Shown here: positions 32,295 to 38,324 of the stretch, in pieces
Layout: each line of letters opens with the position of its first letter
Numbering within the stretch: the stretch's first letter is position 1
IMG/VR virus record: IMGVR_UViG_3300031951_000495
Span: 1 to 38,432 of that record
Strand: one strand, 5' to 3'
Source: a virus
Length of the DNA stretch: 38,432 bases
Notes under the pieces: generated by a model
What the model was told of the DNA's origin: nothing
The model's database searches: none
The model's input: the letters and a program-made list of their open reading frames with translations, nothing else
Made by a program: the position numbers and the translations under genes

Positions 32295-32826
32295 TGTTTC
32301 GCTGGAGCCGCGGGTCATCTACGGCGGTGTGTATCAAGATAACCGAGGGTACTTCTCGGAGGTCATCAAGGACCCGTACCGAGCAATCCCTGGGTTTGAC
32401 ATCAAGCAAGTCAATGCTTCGTGGTCACGCGCTGGTGTGTTCCGTGGGCTACATGCGCAACTATTCATGGACAAGGCAATGTATGTCTCGTCAGGCAAGG
32501 CGGTCATCTTCGCGGTCGACATCGACCCGCTGTCTAAACTGTACGGCAAGGTCATCTCGGAAGAGATGGAGGCTGGCGACGGCAAGTTGTTCTACGCGCC
32601 GTGGTGGTGGGCTCGCGGGTTCATTGCAGTCACCGACGCAACCGTGACGTACTTCTGCTCGGCAAAGTATGACGGCAAGAGCGAGGTTGCAGTGAACTAT
32701 CGATCGTTCCCAGAAGTCGTCCACGAGGTCAATCGACTCGATGCAAACATCATCTCCGAAAAAGATACGATCTCTCCGCTTGCCGACAAGGAAACGTTGG
32801 AGTCGTGGATCAAGGGGGGACGATGA
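32275..32826 (+). CDS. rmlC: dTDP-4-dehydrorhamnose 3,5-epimerase-like protein
   Basis: A 183-aa cupin protein from ATG 32275 with GGAGG nine bases upstream. RGYFSEV (24-30), QVNASWSRAGVFRGLHAQ (45-62, catalytic-type His60) and WWWARGFIAVTDATVTYF match RmlC, which epimerises dTDP-4-keto-6-deoxyglucose at C3 and C5. It would work before the RmlD-like enzyme at 28177, but is in a different operon. Its location inside a recombination operon is odd and points to horizontal acquisition or a need for early sugar synthesis. It ends in ATGA overlap. Confidence 0.8.
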   Translation: MTNHLANVSLEPRVIYGGVYQDNRGYFSEVIKDPYRAIPGFDIKQVNASWSRAGVFRGLHAQLFMDKAMYVSSGKAVIFAVDIDPLSKLYGKVISEEMEAGDGKLFYAPWWWARGFIAVTDATVTYFCSAKYDGKSEVAVNYRSFPEVVHEVNRLDANIISEKDTISPLADKETLESWIKGGR

Positions 32827-33029
32827 GCGTACCATACGCAAAGAAGAAGCCGCAAGTTGAAGACGCGCTCCTTGCATGGAGTCGGGCATTCGAGTTTGTC
32901 TACCTTGCAATGGAAGAGAAGGTCGGTAAACTTCCCGAACAATTCGAGGCTGCGGCAAAGATGACGCGGGCAACGTGCGCCGCGCAGGAGGCGACCAAAC
33001 TGGTCGGGGAGGTATCAATTGGCGACTAA
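32823..33029 (+). CDS. Small helical protein, unknown
   Basis: A 68-aa protein from ATG 32823 (ATGA overlap with RmlC). It is helical with a basic N-terminus and an Ala/Glu-rich body (FEFVYLAMEEKVGKLPEQFE). No motif is recognised. Its last codons contain GGGGAGG, the ribosome site of the TTG-started membrane gene that overlaps it by 11 bases. Function unknown. Confidence 0.6.
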   Translation: MSVPYAKKKPQVEDALLAWSRAFEFVYLAMEEKVGKLPEQFEAAAKMTRATCAAQEATKLVGEVSIGD

Positions 33030-33222
33030 TCCAGAGGATCAGGAAATCAACCCCTCCGCCATCGAAAAGGTAGTCAGGGCTATCCAGACCCCATTAAAGG
33101 GCAAACGCTCGCGTACGGGCTTCCTGCTGGCATTTGCGGGGCTTCTAGCAGCCCTTGCTCCCTTCCCGTGGGGCTCATTTGCCTGCGCTGCCCTGATCTT
33201 GGTGGCGCTGGATAGGGACTGA
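33019..33222 (+). CDS. Small two-helix membrane protein
   Basis: A 67-aa protein read from TTG 33019, with GGGGAGG eight bases upstream; no ATG or GTG gives a better start. The last ~30 residues form two closely spaced hydrophobic helices (FLLAFAGLLAALAPF and SFACAALILVALD) joined by PWG. The N-terminus is charged and cytoplasmic. Such hairpins are seen in holins and antiholins and in superinfection-exclusion proteins. Early placement argues against being the main holin. Confidence 0.55.
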   Translation: MATNPEDQEINPSAIEKVVRAIQTPLKGKRSRTGFLLAFAGLLAALAPFPWGSFACAALILVALDRD

Positions 33223-33437
33223 TGCAGACGGGCATCGCGTGCCCGAGGTGCGGGTCGATGAGCATCAAGACGTCGAGAAAGCCATACAAGATGATTACGT
33301 CGACGCTCTCCCTTCGGCTGTGGCAGTGCGAAGAGTGTCCAGCGCGATTCATCATCGCAAACGTTTTGGTCAAGGACAGGACAGCAGAGAAGTTGGAGGA
33401 TCTTTATGAGCAGGAAGGTACCAAAGGAATTCATTGA
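33222..33437 (+). CDS. Zinc-ribbon protein
   Basis: A 71-aa protein with two C-x2-C knuckles: CPRCGS (residues 7-10) and CEECPA (~36-39), separated by beta strands, a typical zinc ribbon like those of transcription elongation or host-takeover proteins. The C-terminal half is helical and acidic. The start ATG overlaps the upstream stop (TGATG). The last 32 bases overlap the DUF1599-like gene. May bind RNA polymerase or nucleic acid. Confidence 0.65.
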   Translation: MQTGIACPRCGSMSIKTSRKPYKMITSTLSLRLWQCEECPARFIIANVLVKDRTAEKLEDLYEQEGTKGIH

Positions 33438-33768
33438 GTACTTCGCAGATTTAAGCCAAGAGTCGTACGACATTCTTATCCAGCGGCAGGAGGGATACGG
33501 TCCGTCGAACATCGAAGGTCTTGGACCGTATGGCGTCTTCTCTCGTCTTGCATTGGACAAGTGCGGTCGCATTGCAACGTCACTCAACGGAACGATTAAG
33601 TCTGGTGTGCCACAGGTAAGCCCAGACTGGTTCAATGACGGCGTGCGTGATGCACTGATCGACATCTCGAACTACGCGCTGATCCTCATCGCGCTTGGCG
33701 AAGGTAAGTGGTCAGAGGTTGCTCGCGCTGGCGAAAAGGATGATGAGGTGTCGGAGGATTGCGAGTGA
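33406..33768 (+). CDS. DUF1599/Nmad1- or MazG-like protein
   Basis: A 120-aa helical protein. ILIQRQEGYGPSNIEGLG (24-40), VFSRLALDKCGRI (44-56) and RDALIDISNYALILIALG (81-98) form the pattern of a phage family known as DUF1599, listed as a nucleotide-modification-associated domain, and similar in layout to MazG nucleotide pyrophosphohydrolases. It may bind or hydrolyse a modified nucleotide. Presence beside sugar genes makes a DNA-modification role worth testing. The start ATG lies inside the upstream gene with AGGATC before it. Confidence 0.6.
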   Translation: MSRKVPKEFIEYFADLSQESYDILIQRQEGYGPSNIEGLGPYGVFSRLALDKCGRIATSLNGTIKSGVPQVSPDWFNDGVRDALIDISNYALILIALGEGKWSEVARAGEKDDEVSEDCE

Positions 33769-33974
33769 GCGAACTAGAAGAAGCGCGCAAGAGAATCATA
33801 GGGATCATTGGGCAGACAAACTTACCTACGTCGGAGGTCAAGACCAACCTTATCAAGATGCTTGGCAACCCGACACTGATGCAGGAACGGTACTTGCAGA
33901 ACGTACGGTATGGGCTGATACTGGCGGTCGATGTCTTGGATGACATGATTGGACAGTCCAGTGCTCAAAGATAA
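33765..33974 (+). CDS. Small helical protein, unknown
   Basis: A 69-aa protein from GTG 33765, overlapping the TGA of the previous gene (GTGA). It is fully helical with amphipathic patterns (ELEEARKRIIGIIGQTN; LILAVDVLDDMIG) and may be a dimeric binding protein. No family is recognised. It overlaps the last + strand gene by 14 bases. Confidence 0.55.
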   Translation: MSELEEARKRIIGIIGQTNLPTSEVKTNLIKMLGNPTLMQERYLQNVRYGLILAVDVLDDMIGQSSAQR

Positions 33975-34152
33975 GCCAGAGAAATACTTCAAGGAAGAGG
34001 CAAAGCGCCTAGGGCTAGGAATCAGGGAGTACTGCCGACGGTTCGGCATCGTCTACTCCACGCTCATCGGTAAGGACGTCAACTACGGTGAGCCCACCGT
34101 GCCGTTGTCCTCGCTCGACGAGCGGGAGTTGGACAAGAAGACCAAGCGTTAG
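33961..34152 (+). CDS. Small HTH-like protein, last + strand gene
   Basis: A 63-aa basic protein. GTG 33961 is my choice; an in-frame TTG at 33949 is possible. Residues ~16-40 (RLGLGIREYCRRFGIVYSTL) have helix-turn-helix spacing and could bind DNA. It is the final gene of the rightward operon, and its TAG overlaps the stop of the converging leftward operon (34149-34152), leaving no room for a terminator. Confidence 0.5.
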   Translation: MLKDKPEKYFKEEAKRLGLGIREYCRRFGIVYSTLIGKDVNYGEPTVPLSSLDERELDKKTKR

Positions 34153-34325
34153 TCATCCCCCTGTTCGGTAATACCATCCTCCATCAGGTCGTCCTCGAAG
34201 ATCGACCCTAGCAGATCCGCTTCACAGGACTTGCAGTAAGCGTCCTCCTCATTGACGACATCGACGTCATCAATGTTTCCGAGCGGATACTTGCACAAAT
34301 AGCACACCACAACTTCTAGATCCAT
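34149..34325 (-). CDS. Small acidic zinc-finger-like protein
   Basis: A 58-aa acidic protein from ATG at 34325 with GGAGGGG upstream. C-x2-C pairs CYLC and CKSC (about 24 residues apart) suggest one zinc knuckle; the C-terminal part is rich in Asp and Glu (LGSIFEDDLMEDGITEQGDD). It follows the DnaB stop by one base, so it is probably co-expressed with the helicase. The acidic tail could mimic DNA. Function unknown. Confidence 0.6.
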   Translation of the reverse strand: MDLEVVVCYLCKYPLGNIDDVDVVNEEDAYCKSCEADLLGSIFEDDLMEDGITEQGDD

Positions 34326-34326
34326 C

Positions 34327-35640
34327 TCACCCCTCCTTATCAATGAAGGTCGTTGTCGCCTTCTTGAATAGCAGATCGACCATGCCAGTCGGTCCGTTTC
34401 TGTGTTTTGCCACGATTGCCTTGACGTCCTCATACTCGTTCATGATGTCTGGCTGGCTCTGACGCCATAGCATCAGCACCACGTCGGCATCCTGCTCAAT
34501 CGCACCGCTGTCCCGAAGATCGGAGAGACGCGGCTGCCCGCCCTCCCGATGCTCCGATGAGCGGCTCAACTGCGACAGCGCGATCACTGGGACGTTCAAC
34601 TCCCGAGCCAGTCGCTTCAACCCACGGCTGATGTCTGACGTCTCGGAGACTCGGTTCGCATCCTTCGTCGCCCGATCCGCCGTCATCAACTGCAAGTAGT
34701 CCACGACGATCAGGTCAAGCCCGTGCTCTGACTCAATGCGCCGCGACCGACCGCGCAACTCCGATGGCGTCGCCACTGGGGTGTCGTCGATCACGATCTT
34801 GGCATCCAGCAACGAGCCAGCCGACGCTGCGATACGGGCGAGGTCGATGCCCTCGATGTCCCCGCGTCGGATACGCCCGATGTCGATGCCAGACACGCCC
34901 GCTACGAGCCTCGTGGACAACTGCTCCTTGCTCATCTCCAACGAGAACACGGCGACGCTCTTGCCCTGATGCAGGGCTGCATGCTGCGCCATGTTCAACG
35001 CAAGGCTCGTCTTGCCGACCGACGGTCGCGCTGCGACGATGATGAGGTCGGACTTCTGCCATCCGCCCGTGATGCGGTCGATGCTCGCCAGCCCTGATGG
35101 GATGCCGAGACGCTGACCCTTGTGCTCCAACATGAACTTGATCCGCTCGATCGTCTCTGGGATAAGGCGGTCAAGGACGACCGCGCTATCCGCACTGCGC
35201 TTACGGTTCAGGTTGTAGATGATTGACTCCGCCTCGTCGATCGCACGATCTACCTCATGCGAGTCCGAGTAGCCAATCTCCGCAATCTTGTGCGCACTGC
35301 TGATGAGCGCACGCATCACCGCCTTGCGCTGGACGATGCCCATGTACTCTTCCGCATTGACTGACGTCGGCACTGCGTTCGCTAGGTCGGTCAAGGCGGT
35401 AGCCCAGCCTTGACTATCATCAGGAGATCCAGACATTGAGTCCATGACGGACACGATGTCGGGCGTCCCTCCACGCTGGATGACGCTGCGGATCGCGTTG
35501 AATACGGATCGGTTGTCGGTTGAGTAAAAGTCCTCGTCCGTCAACCGCTCACAGGCGAGCGTCGCAACCTCTGGGTCAATCAACATTGCCCCGAGGACGC
35601 TGCGTTCAGCCTCCTTTGATACTGGCGTTATTCTGCTCAT
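34327..35640 (-). CDS. dnaB: Replicative DNA helicase DnaB
   Basis: A 437-aa full-length DnaB. Residues ~1-150 are the N-terminal primase-interacting domain. The RecA-like ATPase has Walker A ARPSVGKT (204-211), VFSLEMS (231-237), Walker B VVDYLQL (312-318, D314), the SQLSR/RDSGAIEQDAD sensor region (356-386) and the arginine-finger segment AKHRNGPTG (411-419). As hexamer it would unwind the replication fork. No phage primase, loader or polymerase is found, so it must recruit host DnaG and the host replisome. ATG overlaps the stop of the upstream gene (ATGA). Confidence 0.95.
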   Translation of the reverse strand: MSRITPVSKEAERSVLGAMLIDPEVATLACERLTDEDFYSTDNRSVFNAIRSVIQRGGTPDIVSVMDSMSGSPDDSQGWATALTDLANAVPTSVNAEEYMGIVQRKAVMRALISSAHKIAEIGYSDSHEVDRAIDEAESIIYNLNRKRSADSAVVLDRLIPETIERIKFMLEHKGQRLGIPSGLASIDRITGGWQKSDLIIVAARPSVGKTSLALNMAQHAALHQGKSVAVFSLEMSKEQLSTRLVAGVSGIDIGRIRRGDIEGIDLARIAASAGSLLDAKIVIDDTPVATPSELRGRSRRIESEHGLDLIVVDYLQLMTADRATKDANRVSETSDISRGLKRLARELNVPVIALSQLSRSSEHREGGQPRLSDLRDSGAIEQDADVVLMLWRQSQPDIMNEYEDVKAIVAKHRNGPTGMVDLLFKKATTTFIDKEG

Positions 35641-35873
35641 ACCCCTCCCATCAGGAACACCATGTAGAGAAACACAAGGATGCTGCCAAGGATGGCATCA
35701 CCCCACCTGTCAAAGAACACCGTTGAACCACTCTTCTCTTCGATGATGCGCCATTGTCCACCCGCATCCTCCGTCGGATGGATCGCAGAACCCACCGTCT
35801 GCCTCTGGGTGCTGGCACCGCGGACACGGCTCAACCGAGTAGCGCGGGTGGTAGAGCCGCCAGTGCGCGGCAT
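35637..35873 (-). CDS. Ambiguous small gene, membrane C-terminus
   Basis: From ATG at 35873 (TGATG overlap, GGAGGGG upstream) a 78-aa product runs to the DnaB start. The C-terminal 27 residues form one membrane helix (ILGSILVFLYMVFLMGGV). The N-terminal ~38 residues are Ser/Thr/Arg-rich and look like a shadow of the other frame, which codes for a much more convincing zinc ribbon (35710 to ~35882). A start at GTG 35720 would give only the 27-residue membrane piece. Either two genes overlap here, or a frameshift separates the parts. Confidence 0.4.
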   Translation of the reverse strand: MPRTGGSTTRATRLSRVRGASTQRQTVGSAIHPTEDAGGQWRIIEEKSGSTVFFDRWGDAILGSILVFLYMVFLMGGV

Positions 35874-35882
35874 CAGGATTCC
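35710..35882 (-). other. Open frame coding a zinc ribbon without a start codon
   Basis: In the frame ending at 35710 the sequence reads HWRLYHPRYSVEPCPRC, then GGFCDPSDGGCGW and HHRREEWFNGVL: C-x2-C plus two later cysteines, protein-like composition and codon use like the rest of the phage. No ATG, GTG or TTG lies in frame after the upstream stop. The preceding gene would enter this frame by a +1 shift in its last codons, near the GGAGGGG run. A sequencing indel, a programmed shift or decay are all possible. Confidence 0.4.
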
Positions 35883-36319
35883 CCTCCCTTGCGACGCCCG
35901 TTGAAACTCCACGCCTTACCCTTCTTGTACCTTGTTTGCGGCGAGATGAGATCTTCATTTCTAACCTCCTTCGGCTCATACCCTACGTCAGCGAACATCG
36001 CTGGCAGATTGATTGTATCACTAAACTGTCGCATGCGCAACGCCTCATCACCGTGTATCCTGCTGACCGCATCTGTACTACATGTTGCGGTGAGCACCGA
36101 CCCAGCGATTTCGTTTGGCGTCCGTGACCGATCCGCCAACGGTTGGAGGATGACCCTGCCCCAGAGCCCGCAATCGTCGCAACCGATCGCACCCTCCGTG
36201 GGCTCGTCATGCACCCAGAACACCCTGTGCCCTAGCCCCCGTGCCACTGCCATCGCCTTGTCGCGCTCTGCCCTGAACTTTCGCTCTAACGACTCCTGAC
36301 CAAAGTTTGTCCGTCTCAT
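35873..36319 (-). CDS. Zinc-site protein, unknown
   Basis: A 148-aa protein from ATG at 36319 with GAGGAGG upstream. A basic helical N-terminus (ESLERKFRAERDKAMAVARG) precedes GCDDCGLWGRVIL, a C-x2-C knuckle, and a later cysteine in TATCSTD. C-terminal residues (RYKKGKAWSFNGRRKGG) are basic. A nucleic-acid-binding role is plausible. It overlaps the RlpA-like gene by ATGA. Its last codons lie next to the possible +1 frameshift into the zinc-ribbon frame. Confidence 0.6.
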   Translation of the reverse strand: MRRTNFGQESLERKFRAERDKAMAVARGLGHRVFWVHDEPTEGAIGCDDCGLWGRVILQPLADRSRTPNEIAGSVLTATCSTDAVSRIHGDEALRMRQFSDTINLPAMFADVGYEPKEVRNEDLISPQTRYKKGKAWSFNGRRKGGES

Positions 36320-36714
36320 CGCACCTCCTCGTACCTGATTGATACCCTCGTTACGCCCCTGCCCAACTCGTGCCCGAGGGCAACGAAGACCCACGGGCTC
36401 ATGTCCACCAATGCCCTATTCTTGTCACATGCCCTGCAATAGTCCCTGATTTGCACCCGTACCGACCTCCCCGTGATCTTGCTAGTGATGACGGCATTGA
36501 CGGGGGACATGCCGTATCTGAACCATCCCACGGCTGCATACCACTTCGTCTCTCCGCCACGACCACCGTGAGCCTTGCTCACGTATGGGCTACACGTGTC
36601 CGCCCTCCCGAGCGACGTCACACCTGCTTGGCACCGAGCCCCGTACCACGTCCCACGATCGGAGACGGGAGACTGCCCGACGACCATCGCCGCCGCAAGA
36701 ATCGCGGCGATCAA
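36316..36714 (-). CDS. Secreted RlpA/expansin-like double-psi barrel protein
   Basis: A 132-aa protein from TTG at 36714, overlapping the upstream TGA (TTGA) with GGCGGGAAGG ahead. Residues 1-18 (IAAILAAAMVVGQS...) look like a signal peptide. The remainder is one double-psi beta-barrel: GTWYGARC (21-28), cysteines C28/C41, and VQIRDYCRACDKNRALVDMS (87-106) with the paired D91 and D104 that mark RlpA lytic transglycosylases and expansins. It probably binds or cleaves peptidoglycan outside the cell. Presence in the early/replication arm rather than the lysis module suggests wall remodelling or exclusion of other phages. Confidence 0.75.
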   Translation of the reverse strand: MIAAILAAAMVVGQSPVSDRGTWYGARCQAGVTSLGRADTCSPYVSKAHGGRGGETKWYAAVGWFRYGMSPVNAVITSKITGRSVRVQIRDYCRACDKNRALVDMSPWVFVALGHELGRGVTRVSIRYEEVR

Positions 36715-36947
36715 ACCTTCCCGCCAATCTCGTTGCCTTCAATGACGCTGAACTCGTGATCCTCTTTCCACCCGCACGACGTGCAGACGAACGTGTACGG
36801 TGCCGAATCGTCTGGCACGTGGTAGGAGATGTTTCCAGCATAGTCCCATCCACCAGCCCCGTCCGACACAATCTCGTAGCCCGTGAAGATCAACTCCTCG
36901 CTGACGACATCGCCGCCACAGCCCTTGTGCTTAATCGGTTCGCTCAT
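36711..36947 (-). CDS. Small zinc-ribbon-like protein
   Basis: A 78-aa acidic protein from ATG at 36947 with AGGAGGAGG upstream. HKGCGGDVVS (residues ~7-16) and FVCTSCGWKEDHEF (~53-66) supply Cys and His for one zinc site. The middle is beta-rich (YEIVSDGAGGWDYAGNISYH). Similar 'CGG...C-x2-CG' small proteins are common in actinophage-type genomes and unassigned. The codons for its neighbour's EEVK end form its own ribosome site. Confidence 0.6.
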   Translation of the reverse strand: MSEPIKHKGCGGDVVSEELIFTGYEIVSDGAGGWDYAGNISYHVPDDSAPYTFVCTSCGWKEDHEFSVIEGNEIGGKV

Positions 36948-37234
36948 TTGACCTCCTCCTTCTCCGAATCTTCTATCGCCTTGTAGATGCTTTGCTCAAT
37001 GACGATGTCGTGGCACTCGTCGCACGTCCCATCGTACCACAACCCGTCAAGGTCTGGGAACCCGCACAGCGAGCACTCCTCGTCCTCGTTGTACGGCTTG
37101 CGATCGCTCACTTGATCTGCCCCCATCTCCAAATCCTCTATCGCCTTGTGATCGCAGCAGTTTCCTTCGCTGCAACCAATGCAGCCGCAAGTACACGAGT
37201 CTTCTCCCTCGCTATACAGATTTAGATCAATCAC
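36944..37234 (-). CDS. Cys-rich tandem zinc-knuckle protein
   Basis: A 96-aa protein from GTG at 37234, chosen over an in-frame GTG at 37249 because AGGAGG lies at ideal distance and GTGA overlaps the upstream stop. Two Cys-rich blocks are visible: SCTCGCIGCSEGNCC (residues ~12-26) and ECSLCGFPDLDGLWYDGTCDEC (~58-79), each followed by KAIEDxE. The repeated KAIEDLE/KAIEDSE phrase suggests internal duplication. It is strongly acidic. Zinc binding is likely; function unknown. Confidence 0.6.
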   Translation of the reverse strand: MIDLNLYSEGEDSCTCGCIGCSEGNCCDHKAIEDLEMGADQVSDRKPYNEDEECSLCGFPDLDGLWYDGTCDECHDIVIEQSIYKAIEDSEKEEVK

Positions 37235-37494
37235 TTGACCTCCTGCCACCCATCAAACGAGAGCACAATGTAGTTGCTCAATGCCTCAATCTCATTGACC
37301 AGATGTGTTGCCGAGAGACCCTCATACATCTCGCATGCCGACAGCGTCGGATGAACCAGCGGATAATACGTCTCGTTTGACGCAACCTTCTTCAACTCCT
37401 CAATGACCTCCTCTGGCGTTAGATCCCCATAGAACGCCATGTAATGATTGATCGCAATCCTGTTCGCCTTTTCCACCAACTGAATCTCACTCAT
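37231..37494 (-). CDS. Small helical protein, unknown
   Basis: An 87-aa protein from ATG at 37494 with GGAGGG upstream. It is helical with an aromatic core (NHYMAFYGDLTPEEVIEELKK; LVHPTLSACEMYEGLSATHLVNEIEAL). No known motif. It ends in WQEVK, codons that form the next ribosome site. Probably a soluble early protein of unknown role. Confidence 0.6.
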   Translation of the reverse strand: MSEIQLVEKANRIAINHYMAFYGDLTPEEVIEELKKVASNETYYPLVHPTLSACEMYEGLSATHLVNEIEALSNYIVLSFDGWQEVK

Positions 37495-37609
37495 GTTTGC
37501 CCTCCTTCCAACAATCTTCACACAGGATACCCTGCACATCGACAATAGCATCATCCTCTGGATAATGCAAGACCTTGTTGCACACCTTGCAACGACCCAT
37601 TTCAACCAT
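37487..37609 (-). CDS. 40-aa zinc-ribbon protein
   Basis: A short open frame from ATG at 37609 (GGAAGG upstream) to TGA at 37487. It reads GRCKVCNKVL, an acidic linker, then ILCEDCWKEG: two C-x2-C knuckles 24 residues apart, the minimal zinc ribbon. It overlaps both neighbours by 8 bases, in line with the operon's spacing. Its size makes it easy to miss. A second in-frame ATG at 37600 would remove three residues. Confidence 0.6.
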   Translation of the reverse strand: MVEMGRCKVCNKVLHYPEDDAIVDVQGILCEDCWKEGKHE

Positions 37610-38030
37610 AGACAACCTTCCCGAAGACCGCTAACTGCACGATGACGTCGCATGACGTGGCGTCAAAGTCGCACTCAATGTCCCCGTTCCCACGATTGCT
37701 CACCCCATGGATAAGGTGAGGATAATTCTCAATCAACCCAATGACCCCCTTCTCCAATACGCCCCTCGTCAACTGGAACCACTTTTTGTCTGGAACATCC
37801 TCGCCAATCGCGTCCTCGTCCTCCATGATCTCAACGAACACGTAATCGTCTGGAAGATCTTTGATCTTATCCCACGTGTACCTCTCCGTTGATCGCTCCT
37901 CATCCTTCTCGTACCAATCTTTCCAATTGTAGTTTCTGCACTCTGCCCAATAGCCCGTGCCACCTTCAATGGCACCGTGCACAATGTCCGCCGCGTCCTC
38001 GTTGGTGAGAACCAATCCCGTGATCTTCAT
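37602..38030 (-). CDS. Conserved-looking acidic phage protein
   Basis: A 142-aa acidic protein beginning MKITGLVLTNEDAADIVHGA, with GGTGYWAECRNYNW and YVFVEIMEDED further on and a C-terminal half with CDFDATSCDVIVQLAVFG. The opening and the W/Y-rich block look like a conserved early phage family, but I cannot name it or its function. ATG overlaps the upstream TAA (TAATG). It may fold as alpha/beta with an acidic surface mimicking DNA. Confidence 0.6.
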   Translation of the reverse strand: MKITGLVLTNEDAADIVHGAIEGGTGYWAECRNYNWKDWYEKDEERSTERYTWDKIKDLPDDYVFVEIMEDEDAIGEDVPDKKWFQLTRGVLEKGVIGLIENYPHLIHGVSNRGNGDIECDFDATSCDVIVQLAVFGKVVYG

Positions 38031-38260
38031 TATTCCCCCTTCACTCTATAAAAGTGCTCAACTATTCCCTCCGCGATCGTAAAGTCCCCAGACCTGCTGG
38101 CGATCTGCACCGAACCGCCGATCACCTTGCGCGCATCCTTCTCCGTCTTCGTCTTCTTCAATGCTGTCGCCGCATCCTCGCCCGTCCACCAATACACCTC
38201 GCCCAGCATCTCCAAAAGATCCACGTCCTTCTTCAACCTACTCAACAGACTCAACGACAT
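38030..38260 (-). CDS. Small protein, unknown
   Basis: A 76-aa protein from ATG at 38260 with GGAGG upstream. The N-terminus is helical (LSLLSRLKKDVDLLEMLGEVYWW), and the rest is a small sheet (KVIGGSVQIASRSGDFTIAEGIVEHFY). A longer in-frame reading to 38329 has poor composition and no ribosome site, so the shorter start is used. First sizable gene of the leftward operon. Confidence 0.6.
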   Translation of the reverse strand: MSLSLLSRLKKDVDLLEMLGEVYWWTGEDAATALKKTKTEKDARKVIGGSVQIASRSGDFTIAEGIVEHFYRVKGE

Positions 38261-38261
38261 C

Positions 38262-38324
38262 TTACGCCTCCTCGTGCTCATCATCGCCGTGCACTTCGTG
38301 CAACGATCCCGATAAGTGAACCAT
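38262..38324 (-). CDS. Possible 20-aa leader peptide
   Basis: An ATG at 38324 opens a 20-codon frame (MVHLSGSLHEVHGDDEHEEA) that ends at TAA two bases before the next ATG. Its final codons (GAG GAG GCG) hold the ribosome site GAGGAGG of the next gene, the same arrangement as in the rest of this operon. The His/Glu/Asp-rich peptide could sense translation, or be a chance frame. No clear ribosome site of its own. Confidence 0.3.
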   Translation of the reverse strand: MVHLSGSLHEVHGDDEHEEA

